Origin: Butyricimonas faecihominis
GTDB lineage: Bacteria > Bacteroidota > Bacteroidia > Bacteroidales > Marinifilaceae
Length of the DNA stretch: 64,000 nt
Assembly: GCF_033096445.1 (NCBI RefSeq)
Contig: NZ_AP028155.1
Coordinates: 1,245,880-1,309,879 of the forward strand
Reading direction: 5' to 3'
The notes below the pieces were generated by a model. That model ran no database searches and was not told the origin of the DNA. It was given only the letters and a program-made list of their open reading frames with translations. The translations under genes were made by a program, and so were the position numbers. This document shows positions 52,949-61,066 of this stretch, piece after piece; positions within the stretch are counted from its first letter, which is position 1; each line of letters starts with the position of its first letter.

Positions 52949-53719
52949 ATGATGCTTAGCAAACACCTAACAAATGTAATTCAAAACCTTGAAAAAAAGA
53001 AATTCAGGGAAAAATATAATTTATACAAGGTAGAAGGAGATAAACTCGTTCAGGAATTACTCCTCTCTGACATGAAAATAGATTCATTGATTGCCCGTCC
53101 CTCGTGGATCGAAAGTAATCAACAACACGTGAAAAAATGTAACACGATCGAGGTAAACGAGATCGAGATGGGACGTATTTCCAATTTCAAATCCTTACCG
53201 GAAGTCATCGCACTAGCCGAAATCCCCGTTAAAACATACAACCCGGAGGAGATAAAAGACTCGCTTTCAGTGATTCTCAACGGCATTCAAGACCCCGGCA
53301 ACATCGGCACGATACTCCGGGTTTGCGACTGGTTCGGTATCCGGAACATATTTTGCGATCACGATTGTGCAAACATTTTTAACCCGAAATCCGTTCAAGC
53401 AAGCATGGGTGCAATATTCCGGGTGAACGTTTTTTACTTGGATCTTGTCAGTTTTATCCCCCGGTTCACGAACCCGGACTTTCCCTGTTACGGGACATTT
53501 CTGGAAGGAGAAAACATCTACCGGATGAACCTCCAAACCAAGGGATTTATCGTCATGGGAAACGAGGGAAACGGAATTACCGCGGGTATCGAACAACTGG
53601 TAGACCACAAAATAACAATTCCCAGTTTTGCACACAGTCTTTATTCGACAGAATCCCTGAACGTGGGAGTTGCCACTGGCATCATCCTTTCGGAATTCAA
53701 ACGAATAGAATATAATTAA
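52949..53719 (+). CDS. SpoU/TrmH family RNA 2'-O-methyltransferase
   Basis: Protein of 256 aa. The N-terminal substrate domain covers about 1-95. The SPOUT knot shows motif 1 (GIQDPGNIGTILRVCDWFGI), motif 2 (FIVMGNEGNGI) and motif 3 (STESLNVGVATGI). It methylates ribose 2'-OH in rRNA or tRNA with SAM; RlmB or TrmH type cannot be separated by eye. Two ATGs overlap at the start (52949 and 52952). Confidence 0.92.
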   Translation: MMLSKHLTNVIQNLEKKKFREKYNLYKVEGDKLVQELLLSDMKIDSLIARPSWIESNQQHVKKCNTIEVNEIEMGRISNFKSLPEVIALAEIPVKTYNPEEIKDSLSVILNGIQDPGNIGTILRVCDWFGIRNIFCDHDCANIFNPKSVQASMGAIFRVNVFYLDLVSFIPRFTNPDFPCYGTFLEGENIYRMNLQTKGFIVMGNEGNGITAGIEQLVDHKITIPSFAHSLYSTESLNVGVATGIILSEFKRIEYN

Positions 53720-53755
53720 ATAGATAAATCAATTATTTAAAACAAAAAGAACAGT

Positions 53756-54304
53756 ATGAAGAAAATTGTAGTATTGGCATTATTCAGCCTTATCGGCCTT
53801 GCAACAATGGCCCAATCACTCCCAATTAATTTTGGTATACATGCGGGATGGAATGATACGAAAATCAGTGCAAAACACTTGAAAGTAGATTCCCACGGGG
53901 GATATATGATTGGAGCTTTCGCCCGTATCAATCTGGGAAGTATTTATCTTGAACCCGCCTTGAACTTTGCTCACAAAGAAAGTAAAATTAATGGCGAAAT
54001 CGGTTCCATCGGGAAATTCAAATACAGCTCCATCGACATTCCTGTTATGGTTGGATATAACATCCTTAAACTCCCCGTATTCAAATTGCGTGGATTTGCG
54101 GGTCCCGTTGCTTCCTTCGTGACCAAGGATTTAAAAAAGGACTTCAACACGGATAAAATGATGTGGAACGGGAAAATCGGAGCCGGAGTTGACGTTTGGA
54201 AAGTAACTTTCGACATTGACTACGAATTCGGATTAAAGAAATTCGGGGACGATATAAAAGCTCCCAAATCATGGAACTTAACCCTAGGATTCAAGATTAT
54301 CTAA
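53756..54304 (+). CDS. Small outer-membrane beta-barrel protein
   Basis: Protein of 182 aa. The signal peptide covers residues 1-20 (LFSLIGLATMAQ). The rest alternates polar and hydrophobic residues in eight or so strands, with NFGIHAGWNDTKISAKH at the start and SWNLTLGFKII at the end, as in the OMP_b-brl (PF13568) family. Its role is unknown; such barrels are passive or structural. It follows the methyltransferase by 36 bases. Confidence 0.8.
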   Translation: MKKIVVLALFSLIGLATMAQSLPINFGIHAGWNDTKISAKHLKVDSHGGYMIGAFARINLGSIYLEPALNFAHKESKINGEIGSIGKFKYSSIDIPVMVGYNILKLPVFKLRGFAGPVASFVTKDLKKDFNTDKMMWNGKIGAGVDVWKVTFDIDYEFGLKKFGDDIKAPKSWNLTLGFKII

Positions 54305-54322
54305 TCCTACCTTATTTCTAAT

Positions 54323-54363
54323 GTAGTTTTCTAAAATCGGTTTACTCGATTTTAGGAAACTAC
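54323..54363 (+). terminator. 17-bp hairpin after the porin gene
   Basis: Arms 54323-54339 and 54347-54363 pair with one G-T, around a 7-base loop. No T-run follows, so termination would need a factor; it may instead protect the mRNA end. Confidence 0.55.
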
Positions 54364-54407
54364 ACGGACGTAAATATTCGATCGGCTGAAAAAATCCCGC
54401 CAAATAC

Positions 54408-54438
54408 TTGCATTATTCATTTATTCTGTTTTTCTTTG
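54408..54438 (+). promoter_or_regulatory. Promoter candidate of the SAM-riboswitch transcript
   Basis: TTG at 54408-54410, 20 bases, then TTTCTTTG at 54431-54438, one mismatch from TAnnTTTG. The transcript would begin about 25 bases before riboswitch helix P1. Confidence 0.45.
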
Positions 54439-54470
54439 TCCCAATCAATTCAATCTGCGAGGATTGTTTG

Positions 54471-54574
54471 AATTATAAAGAGGAGTCGAGAGAACGGGCT
54501 CATGGAAACTCCGACAACCTGCAAGACCACTTGCAAGGTGCCAAAACCCGACCTGAGAACCAGGAGTTATAATT
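54471..54574 (+). promoter_or_regulatory. S-box (SAM-I clan) riboswitch
   Basis: P1 is AATTATAA (54471-54478) with TTATAATT (54567-54574). Inside are the purine-rich AGAG element, a P2 helix (CGGG at 54495-54498 with CCCG), the GACAACCTGC...GCAAGGTGCCAA block that forms P3 and the SAM-binding core, and a small P4 (CCTG/CAGG). The order is that of S-box leaders, which bind S-adenosylmethionine and switch off methionine genes. The Bacteroidetes sequence differs in detail from Bacillus (for example GGCTC in place of GGCCC). Seven genes downstream fit a methionine and sulfur regulon. Confidence 0.82.
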
Positions 54575-54588
54575 TAAGCTGAAAGAAA

Positions 54589-54696
54589 ATGAAAACAGAA
54601 ACAACAAAACAAAACAGCATTTATTGCACTACAAATTGTAGCATTCTTTTCATTCATTCTATCGCCATGTCTATGCGTATGCGCTGCATGCGCTAA
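54589..54696 (+). CDS. Met-rich leader peptide (35 aa) after the SAM riboswitch
   Basis: Starts MKTETTKQNSIYCTTNCS and ends with AMSMRMRCMR before TAA, so four of the last nine residues are Met. Three Cys also occur. It lies 14 bases after the riboswitch. The Met codons (54667, 54673, 54679, 54688) fall in or next to the terminator stem. This suggests an attenuator that senses charged tRNA-Met. No homologue is known to me; coding status is inferred only from codon content and position. Confidence 0.5.
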   Translation: MKTETTKQNSIYCTTNCSILFIHSIAMSMRMRCMR

Positions 54697-54704
54697 TATT
54701 TTTT
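54675..54704 (+). terminator. Terminator hairpin overlapping the leader ORF
   Basis: GCGTATGC (54675-54682) pairs with GCATGCGC (54686-54693) across a 3-base loop, with one T-G wobble. The leader stop codon follows directly, then TTTTTT (54699-54704). The stem carries the Met/Arg codons of the leader ORF. It is the only strong terminator between the riboswitch and the operon. Confidence 0.75.
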
Positions 54705-54927
54705 ATACCCCGGACTTTTTATTTTAGATTTTTTTAATTTCAGATTTTTGATTGGGAAATTACACGGTAATTTTCAGGATTTTATGAATCGGTTTCAAGG
54801 ATAAACCGTGTGAAAACGTGTCATTGCATACCATCAAATCATCCATAGAAATCAATTAGTTGCAAGGCAGCTAACAGATAAAAAATCACCAACAAACAAT
54901 TTATCCATTAAAAAATTGTACAAGATC

Positions 54928-56091
54928 ATGGCTAAAACATACGCAGAAATAAACGATAAAATCAAAAAAGGTACGGCTGTCGTGTTGACGGCCGAAGAGG
55001 TATCAGAACTGGCAAAAACGCTCTCCCCGAAAGAGATTGCGGAGAAAGTGGATGTCGTGACCACGGCCACTTTCGGGGCAATGTGTTCCTCCGGGGCATT
55101 CCTAAACTTCGGACACGCTAATCCCCCGATTCGCATGGAAAAAATCGAGTTGAACGGCATTCGTGTCAGTGGTGGACTAGCCGCCGTGGACACTTACGTG
55201 GGTGCCACTGATTGCAACCCGGAAAATCCCAGTTACGGGGGTGCCCATATCATAGAAGACCTGATTGTAGGTAAAGAAATCACGCTGGAGGCCTGGGGAA
55301 AAGGTACGGATTGTTATCCCCGGAAACATATCAAAACGGTGATCACCAAAGATACGATTAACGAGGCCATCCTGTACAACCCCAGAAATGCCTACCAGAA
55401 TTATAACGTGGCTACTAACTCCACGGATAAAATTAAATACACGTACATGGGAACCTTGTTGCCAAAATTGCGAAATGCCTCTTACAGCACGGCCGGAGAA
55501 TTATCTCCCCTGTTGAACGATCCGGAATGTCGTACGATCGGTTTAGGAACTCGTATTTTCCTCTGCGGGACAGAAGGATACGTCACTTGGAACGGAACAC
55601 AATTCCACTCCACGAAAGAAACGAACGAACACGGAATACCCACCAGCAATGCCCGCACGATTGCCGTAATCGGTGACTTAAAAAACATGAGTACGGAATT
55701 TTTAAGAGGAGTTTATTACGAAAAATACGGGGTAAGCATGTTTGTCGGCATCGGCATCCCCATCCCGATTCTGGATGAAGACCTTGCCCGCAGAGTATCT
55801 ATCCGAAATGAACAAATAGAAACCACGGTTGTCGATTACGGAGACGGGAATAAGATTTTAGGTAAAACAAATTACGCCGCCCTACAAAGTGGAGAGATCG
55901 AGGTCAATGGCCATAAAATCAAAACGGCTCCTGTTGCCAGCTTGTCAAAAGCCCGGCAAATTGCCGAGATTTTAAAGTCATGGATTCAGAAAGGAGACTT
56001 CCTGCTCACGGAACCCGTTCGCCCCATGCCAACAGGCACTTCTCTAAAAGGACTCCAAGAAATTGAAAATGGAGAATTGAAAAAAGATTAA
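54928..56091 (+). CDS. DUF39/COG1900 homocysteine biosynthesis protein
   Basis: Protein of 387 aa from ATG 54928 (MAKTYAEINDKIKKGTAVVL). It has the DUF39 blocks TATFGAMCSSGAFLNFGHANPP and GGAHIIEDLIVG. Cys53 and Cys129 (TDCYPRKH) match the two Cys essential in Methanosarcina MA1821, which with a ferredoxin partner converts aspartate semialdehyde and sulfide to homocysteine. The CBS domains at the end of MA1821 are missing. The C-terminal residues (ENGELKKD) lie in an AT-rich repeat. First gene of the SAM-riboswitch operon. Confidence 0.88.
   Translation: MAKTYAEINDKIKKGTAVVLTAEEVSELAKTLSPKEIAEKVDVVTTATFGAMCSSGAFLNFGHANPPIRMEKIELNGIRVSGGLAAVDTYVGATDCNPENPSYGGAHIIEDLIVGKEITLEAWGKGTDCYPRKHIKTVITKDTINEAILYNPRNAYQNYNVATNSTDKIKYTYMGTLLPKLRNASYSTAGELSPLLNDPECRTIGLGTRIFLCGTEGYVTWNGTQFHSTKETNEHGIPTSNARTIAVIGDLKNMSTEFLRGVYYEKYGVSMFVGIGIPIPILDEDLARRVSIRNEQIETTVVDYGDGNKILGKTNYAALQSGEIEVNGHKIKTAPVASLSKARQIAEILKSWIQKGDFLLTEPVRPMPTGTSLKGLQEIENGELKKD
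56062..56088. repeat. AATTGAAAATGGAGAATTGAAA unit inside the 3' end of the DUF39 gene
   Basis: The last coding codons read ATTGAAAATGGAGAATTGAA, a unit that recurs at 56611-56645 after the next gene. Here it is translated. Confidence 0.6.
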
Positions 56092-56185
56092 GTGCTTGCC
56101 GATTCAACGATTACGTGATTTTATAATCATCTAATCGGAAATCACAGAATCAAATAATTAGTAAAATCTAAAATTAATAGCGGCT

Positions 56186-56608
56186 ATGACTAAAAAAGTA
56201 ATATTAACCTTCCCGGTTGACGCAACAGATAGACCCTTGACATACGACTTAATTCGTATCTATGATGTAAAAGTAAATATCCTAAAGGCAGAGATACAAC
56301 CCGGAAAAACCGGATCACTCTTGATCGAAATGGATGCGGATCCCTTGAGAATAGAACAGGCTATCGCCTTCCTGAATGATAACGGGGTAACCGTAAGCCC
56401 TGTATCCAGCAAGATTTCTTACGACGAATCCCGCTGTATCAATTGCGGAAACTGTGCCTCGGCCTGTTTCTCCCACGCCTTGACGATCGAGGCTCCCGAC
56501 TGGAAACTACAATTCAATCCCGAAAAATGTATCGCCTGCAAACTATGTTTAAAAGCTTGCCCGTTGAAACTTTTCAAGATTGAATTCAGTAATCCGGAAA
56601 GCTGCTAG
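56186..56608 (+). CDS. NIL-domain 4Fe-4S ferredoxin, partner of DUF39
   Basis: Protein of 140 aa. The N-terminal 75 residues form an NIL domain, the substrate- or amino-acid-binding module of methionine-linked proteins (LTFPVDATDRPLTYDLIRIYD). Two clusters follow: CINCGNCASACFSHAL and CIACKLCLKACPLKLF. This is the architecture of MA1822, the reductive partner of MA1821. I infer that it supplies electrons or binds the sulfur carrier in homocysteine formation. It is 94 bases after the DUF39 gene. Confidence 0.88.
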   Translation: MTKKVILTFPVDATDRPLTYDLIRIYDVKVNILKAEIQPGKTGSLLIEMDADPLRIEQAIAFLNDNGVTVSPVSSKISYDESRCINCGNCASACFSHALTIEAPDWKLQFNPEKCIACKLCLKACPLKLFKIEFSNPESC

Positions 56609-56610
56609 AC

Positions 56611-56645
56611 AATTGAAAATGGAAAATGGAGAATTGAAAATTGAA
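56611..56645. repeat. AATTGAAAATGGAAAATGGAG-type repeat between ferredoxin and UPF0280 genes
   Basis: Three staggered copies of TTGAAAATGGA-like units. A sister copy is translated at the end of the DUF39 gene. Confidence 0.6.
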
Positions 56646-56664
56646 ATCATAAATTAATTCGGTT

Positions 56665-57426
56665 ATGATCGAGTACAAAAATCGCACATATCGGGAGCAT
56701 TTGCAGAAAGAGCGCTGGTATTCTTTCACGGTTGCTTACAAAGAGACAGACCTGTGGATCGGAATAGATCAAGCATCTTTCCAAGAAAGCATACCTACAT
56801 TCACGGAATCCCGAATCCGAACATTACGGGAATACATGGATGCTTACCTGCAAAATGATCCGGATTACGCCACGTCACTCGTTTCCTACGAGGCACAACC
56901 GGGAGCCCCAACCATTTTTCAAGAGATGTCTGAGGTGGCCAGAAAATCCGGAATCGGTCCGATGAGTGCGGTTGCCGGGGCTGTTGCCAGCCGAATTGGT
57001 CAAGAGATCAAAGAAAAGTACGGGGTGCGGGAAATCATCGTGGAAAATGGCGGAGACATCTACGCGGACATACAAGAAAACATAGATATTGCCGTGTTTG
57101 CCGGGCCCTCTCCCCTGTCGGAAAAAGTGGGTTTCACCCTCTGGGCTGACCACGCCCCCCTAGGAATTTGTACTTCATCCGGAACCGTGGGTCCCTCTTT
57201 AAGTTTCGGGAAAGCGGATGCCGTCATGATTATTTGTAAAAATTGTGCTTTAGCCGACACGTATGCCACGGCTTTTGCCAACGAAATCAAAACAACAGAC
57301 GACATCGCCCCTTGCATCGAAAAGATCGGGAAGACGAAAGACATCCTTGCCGCCATCTGTATCAAGGATGACAAAATCGGAATTCACGGCATTTTTGATT
57401 TAAAACTCTTTCATTCTAAACTTTAA
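56665..57426 (+). CDS. UPF0280/COG2122 (ApbE-like) protein
   Basis: Protein of 253 aa. It opens YKNRTYREHLQKERWYSFTVAYKETDLWI and has the blocks GPMSAVAGAVASRIGQEI, VENGGDIYADI and CTSSGTVGPSLSFGKADA, all COG2122. The Methanosarcina homologue MA1715 makes sulfide assimilation into cysteine and homocysteine efficient at low sulfide. Although the fold is related to ApbE, flavin transfer is not shown for this group. Its place between the ferredoxin and metH strongly supports a role in homocysteine synthesis. The final codons (HSKL) and stop lie in a TTTAGATT-family repeat. Confidence 0.88.
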   Translation: MIEYKNRTYREHLQKERWYSFTVAYKETDLWIGIDQASFQESIPTFTESRIRTLREYMDAYLQNDPDYATSLVSYEAQPGAPTIFQEMSEVARKSGIGPMSAVAGAVASRIGQEIKEKYGVREIIVENGGDIYADIQENIDIAVFAGPSPLSEKVGFTLWADHAPLGICTSSGTVGPSLSFGKADAVMIICKNCALADTYATAFANEIKTTDDIAPCIEKIGKTKDILAAICIKDDKIGIHGIFDLKLFHSKL

Positions 57427-57441
57427 ATTCTAAATTACAAA
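57406..57441. repeat. TCTAAACTTTAAATTCTAAATT repeat at the UPF0280/metH junction
   Basis: It starts in the last UPF0280 codons, includes its TAA stop, and ends at the metH start. Same family as 14855-14906 and 16470-16506. Confidence 0.6.
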
Positions 57442-57442
57442 A

Positions 57443-60400
57443 ATGAACCTACAAGATCGCATATACATACTGGATGGAGCCACCGGAACAGCTTTGCAGC
57501 AATTCCGGTTGACGGAAACCGATTTCCGAGGCAAGGAATTCGCACACCACCCGATCCCCCTAAAGGGAAACAACGATGTGCTGAATATTACCCGCCCGGA
57601 CGTGATTCGTCAGGTACATCAAAACTATATTGATGCGGGAGCCGATATTATCGAAACCAACACCTTCAATGCCAATGCTATTTCACAAACCGAATACGGT
57701 TGTACGGAATGGGTGGAACGCTTTAACTTGGAAGGCGCCCGTCTGGCAAAAGAAACCGCAGCCGCTTGTAAAGAACGGAAAGTTTACGTGGCAGGAAGTA
57801 TCGGACCAACCGATAAATCCCTGACCCTCACCCCTGATCCCGATCAACCGACTTACCGAATCGTGGATTTCGATACGCTGGCCAATGCATACGCCAGTCA
57901 GGTAACGGCATTAATAGAAGGCGGCGTAGATTTGTTGCTGGTTGAAACCATCTACGACGGGCTGAACGCAAAAGCCGCCCTTTACGCTATCGCAAAAGTA
58001 CAGGAAGAGAAAGGTACGCATCTTCCCGTGATGCTTTCCGCCACGGTAAACGACAAAAGCGGACGTACACTGACCGGACAATCACTGGAGGCCCTGTTCA
58101 CGAGTCTCTCCCACTACCCGATTCTCAGCTTTGGCCTGAACTGTTCATTCGGGGCGAAAGAGTTACACCATTTCCTACGGGAACTGGCTCCACGCATCCC
58201 GTGTTACATCAGTATATACCCGAACGCAGGACTACCGAATGAAATGGGAGAATACGACGAATCTCCGAAATTTACCGCTCTTTGTCTCCAGAACATGGCA
58301 AAAGAGGGATTGATCAATATTGCCGGAGGATGTTGCGGAACGACACCGGAACACATCCGGGCAATCGCAAACGCCTTGAAAGACATCCCCCCTAGAAAAG
58401 TCCCGACATCCAACCACCAACTAAAAGTGAGTGGTCTCGATACCGTCGTGGTGGATAAGGAATTAAACAATTTTATCAATATCGGCGAACGTACAAACGT
58501 GGCAGGCTCCGCTAAATTTGCCCGTCTTATCCGGGAAAAGAATTACACGGAGGCTGCCACGATCGCCCGGAAACAGATCGAGGCAGGAGCGTCTATCATC
58601 GACATCAACATGGATGATGCCATGTTGGACGGCACGGCCGAGATGGAACGTTTCGTGCGAATCATCAGCAACGAACCGGATATTGCCAAAGCGGCTTTCA
58701 TGATAGATTCTTCCAAGTGGGAAACCATCCTTGCCGGGTTAAAAAACACGCAAGGAAAATGTATTGTAAACTCGATCAGCTTGAAAGAAGGGGAAAAAGA
58801 CTTCCTTTACAAAGCCAAAGAAATTCAACGTCTGGGGGCAGCCGTGGTCGTGATGGCATTTGACGAAGAAGGCCAAGCCACGACATACCAACGTAAAATA
58901 GACATTTGCCAAAGAGCTTACGACTTGTTGACCACGCAAGCTGGATTTACTCCTGAAAACATTATCTTCGATGTGAACATACTAGCCATCGGAACCGGAA
59001 TCGAGGAACACAACAACTATGCCGTGGACTATATCGAAGCGGTACGCTGGATTAAACAAAACTTGAAAGGATGCCGCACATCCGGTGGTGTCTCCAACCT
59101 GTCATTCTCGTTCCGGGGAAACAACACGGTGCGGGAAGCCATGCACTCCGTTTTCTTGTACCATGCCATTCGTGCAGGGTTGGACATGGCGATCGTGAAT
59201 CCTGCCATATTACAGGTATATGACGAGATCGACCCGATATTGCTGAAAGCCGTGGAAGACGTCGTACTAAACCGTACACCTGAAGCAACGGAAACCCTAA
59301 TCTCTCTTGCCGAAAAATACAAGGAAACGAAAGGAGAAGTAAAAACAGTGCAACAGGAAGAATGGCGGAACCGTCCCCTGGAAGAACGTCTCGGACACGC
59401 TCTAATCAAGGGAATCACGGATTATCTGACGGAAGACCTTCAAGAGGCACTCGCGCATTATGCCAGCCCGGTCGAGATCATAGAAGAACCTTTAATGAAA
59501 GGAATGGAACGGGTCGGACAATTCTTCGGGGAAGGAAAAATGTTCTTGCCACAGGTCGTGAAATCAGCCAAGGTTATGAAAGAAGCCGTACACATCCTGC
59601 AACCGGAAATCGAACGTCACAACGCATCGGGCAAAAACGTAACCCGCCGCCCCCGTGTCGTGATTGCCACGGTGAAAGGAGACGTACACGACATCGGTAA
59701 AAATATCGTGAATATTGTTCTGACCTGTAATAATCTGGATGTAATCGACCTTGGTGTCATGGTTGACAATCAGAGTATTGTTAAGGCTGCCAAAGAACAC
59801 GAGGCAGATATTATCGGAGTCAGCGGTTTGATCACGCCCTCTCTGGGGGAAATGGAAAACCTGTGCGAACTGTTGCAAAAAGAACAATTACAAGTTCCCC
59901 TACTTGTTGGCGGGGCTACGACCTCAACCGTGCATACGGCCGTTAAACTGGCACCTAAATACGATTATTGCGTCGTGTCAGGCGGTGACGCATCCCGGAC
60001 CGTGGGAATCATCAAGCGTTTACTGAATGACCGGAAAAATTATATTCGTGAAATAAAAGTTGAACAAGAAAACATTCGAATTTTGTACAATCAACATCAA
60101 CAAAAACAAATATCACTCGAAGAGGCTCGCCGGAGAGCCCCTCGATACGATTGGGATCACGTGGAGCCCACAACTTTCGGAGAACACAATCTACTGGTAA
60201 AACGCTTGAATCTCGAAGATTTAGTGGAAAGAATCGACTGGACACCATTTTTCCATTTCTGGGGATTCAAAGGGATATACCCTGAAATCATTTACACGAA
60301 CGACGAGGCGGACCATACTTACCAGGCAGCACTGGATATGCTGGGTAAAGTGATCGCCGGAAATGAATTTGACGTTTCCATCATTGTCCGTTTCTTTGAT

Positions 60401-60865
60401 GCCTATTCGGAGTATGAAGACATCGTTCTGGATGGTCAATATCGATTCACGATGCCCCGGCAACAAGCGGACTTGGAAGAGTGTCTTTCACTGGCTGATT
60501 TTGTCATCCCGAAAGAAAAAGGAATCGGCAGCGTGGGACTATTCTGCTTGAAAGTACAGGATGATCACCAATGCAACGATTGCCGTAATTTTGAACATTT
60601 GTTACGAGGAAGTCTCTGTGCCCGGTTGGCAGAAGCCTGCGCGGAATGGATGCAGGAACAAGTCAATGAAGGAACTCACATCATCCGTCCCGCTTTCGGT
60701 TACCCGACTTGCCCGGATCATGCGATGAAGAAATTGGCCTTTGACATCTTGGATGCTCCTGCCCAGATCGGGGTACGCCTCACCGAGGGGTATTCCATCT
60801 ATCCCTCGACAAGCCTGTGTGGTATGCTGATTTCTCATCCTAAAGCAAAATATTTTAGCGTATAA
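57443..60865 (+). CDS. metH: Cobalamin-dependent methionine synthase
   Basis: Protein of 1140 aa with all four modules. Residues 1-320 are the homocysteine-zinc domain (Cys in LNCSFG and GGCCGTTPEH). About 340-620 binds methyl-THF (NIGERTNVAGSAKFARLI). About 640-880 binds cobalamin (DVHDIGKNIV, with the axial His). About 900-1140 is the SAM-dependent activation domain (WTPFFHFWGFKG). It is slightly shorter than the 1227 aa E. coli enzyme. It transfers methyl from MetF-made methyl-THF to homocysteine from the upstream module. It is 16 bases after the UPF0280 stop. Confidence 0.97.
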   Translation: MNLQDRIYILDGATGTALQQFRLTETDFRGKEFAHHPIPLKGNNDVLNITRPDVIRQVHQNYIDAGADIIETNTFNANAISQTEYGCTEWVERFNLEGARLAKETAAACKERKVYVAGSIGPTDKSLTLTPDPDQPTYRIVDFDTLANAYASQVTALIEGGVDLLLVETIYDGLNAKAALYAIAKVQEEKGTHLPVMLSATVNDKSGRTLTGQSLEALFTSLSHYPILSFGLNCSFGAKELHHFLRELAPRIPCYISIYPNAGLPNEMGEYDESPKFTALCLQNMAKEGLINIAGGCCGTTPEHIRAIANALKDIPPRKVPTSNHQLKVSGLDTVVVDKELNNFINIGERTNVAGSAKFARLIREKNYTEAATIARKQIEAGASIIDINMDDAMLDGTAEMERFVRIISNEPDIAKAAFMIDSSKWETILAGLKNTQGKCIVNSISLKEGEKDFLYKAKEIQRLGAAVVVMAFDEEGQATTYQRKIDICQRAYDLLTTQAGFTPENIIFDVNILAIGTGIEEHNNYAVDYIEAVRWIKQNLKGCRTSGGVSNLSFSFRGNNTVREAMHSVFLYHAIRAGLDMAIVNPAILQVYDEIDPILLKAVEDVVLNRTPEATETLISLAEKYKETKGEVKTVQQEEWRNRPLEERLGHALIKGITDYLTEDLQEALAHYASPVEIIEEPLMKGMERVGQFFGEGKMFLPQVVKSAKVMKEAVHILQPEIERHNASGKNVTRRPRVVIATVKGDVHDIGKNIVNIVLTCNNLDVIDLGVMVDNQSIVKAAKEHEADIIGVSGLITPSLGEMENLCELLQKEQLQVPLLVGGATTSTVHTAVKLAPKYDYCVVSGGDASRTVGIIKRLLNDRKNYIREIKVEQENIRILYNQHQQKQISLEEARRRAPRYDWDHVEPTTFGEHNLLVKRLNLEDLVERIDWTPFFHFWGFKGIYPEIIYTNDEADHTYQAALDMLGKVIAGNEFDVSIIVRFFDAYSEYEDIVLDGQYRFTMPRQQADLEECLSLADFVIPKEKGIGSVGLFCLKVQDDHQCNDCRNFEHLLRGSLCARLAEACAEWMQEQVNEGTHIIRPAFGYPTCPDHAMKKLAFDILDAPAQIGVRLTEGYSIYPSTSLCGMLISHPKAKYFSV

Positions 60866-60890
60866 GACTCTAAAATAAGATAAAAGTAAC

Positions 60891-61021
60891 AAACTCCCTC
60901 CCCCCTTCGGGGTACTCCCTCTATAAACAGAGGGAGAGCTGGAATACTCCCTGTTTTCGGGAAGAGTCACCAACTCCTCCTCTGTTTATAGAGGAGGTGG
61001 CACGAAGTGACGGAGGAGTTT
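60891..61021. repeat. 131-bp paired-hairpin inverted-repeat element
   Basis: Arms 60891-60936 and 60976-61021 (46 bases each) are imperfect complements. Each contains its own palindrome (CTCCCTCTATAAACAGAGGG; CCTCTGTTTATAGAGG). Spacer 39 bases. Same design as 14732-14846 but different sequence. It lies between metH and metF within the operon. Confidence 0.75.
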
Positions 61022-61066
61022 GAACTCTAAAATAGATAAACTATTGGAATCTAAAAATCTAAAATT

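Larger units (their letters stand above)
54305..54927. other. 623-base leader region of the methionine operon
   Basis: It contains a 17-bp hairpin after the porin gene (54323-54363), a promoter candidate (54408-54438), an S-box riboswitch (54471-54574), a Met-rich leader ORF (54589-54696), a terminator within it (54675-54704), and then about 220 bases of AT-rich DNA with TTTAGATT-like repeats (54722-54752) up to the first operon gene. Confidence 0.75.
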
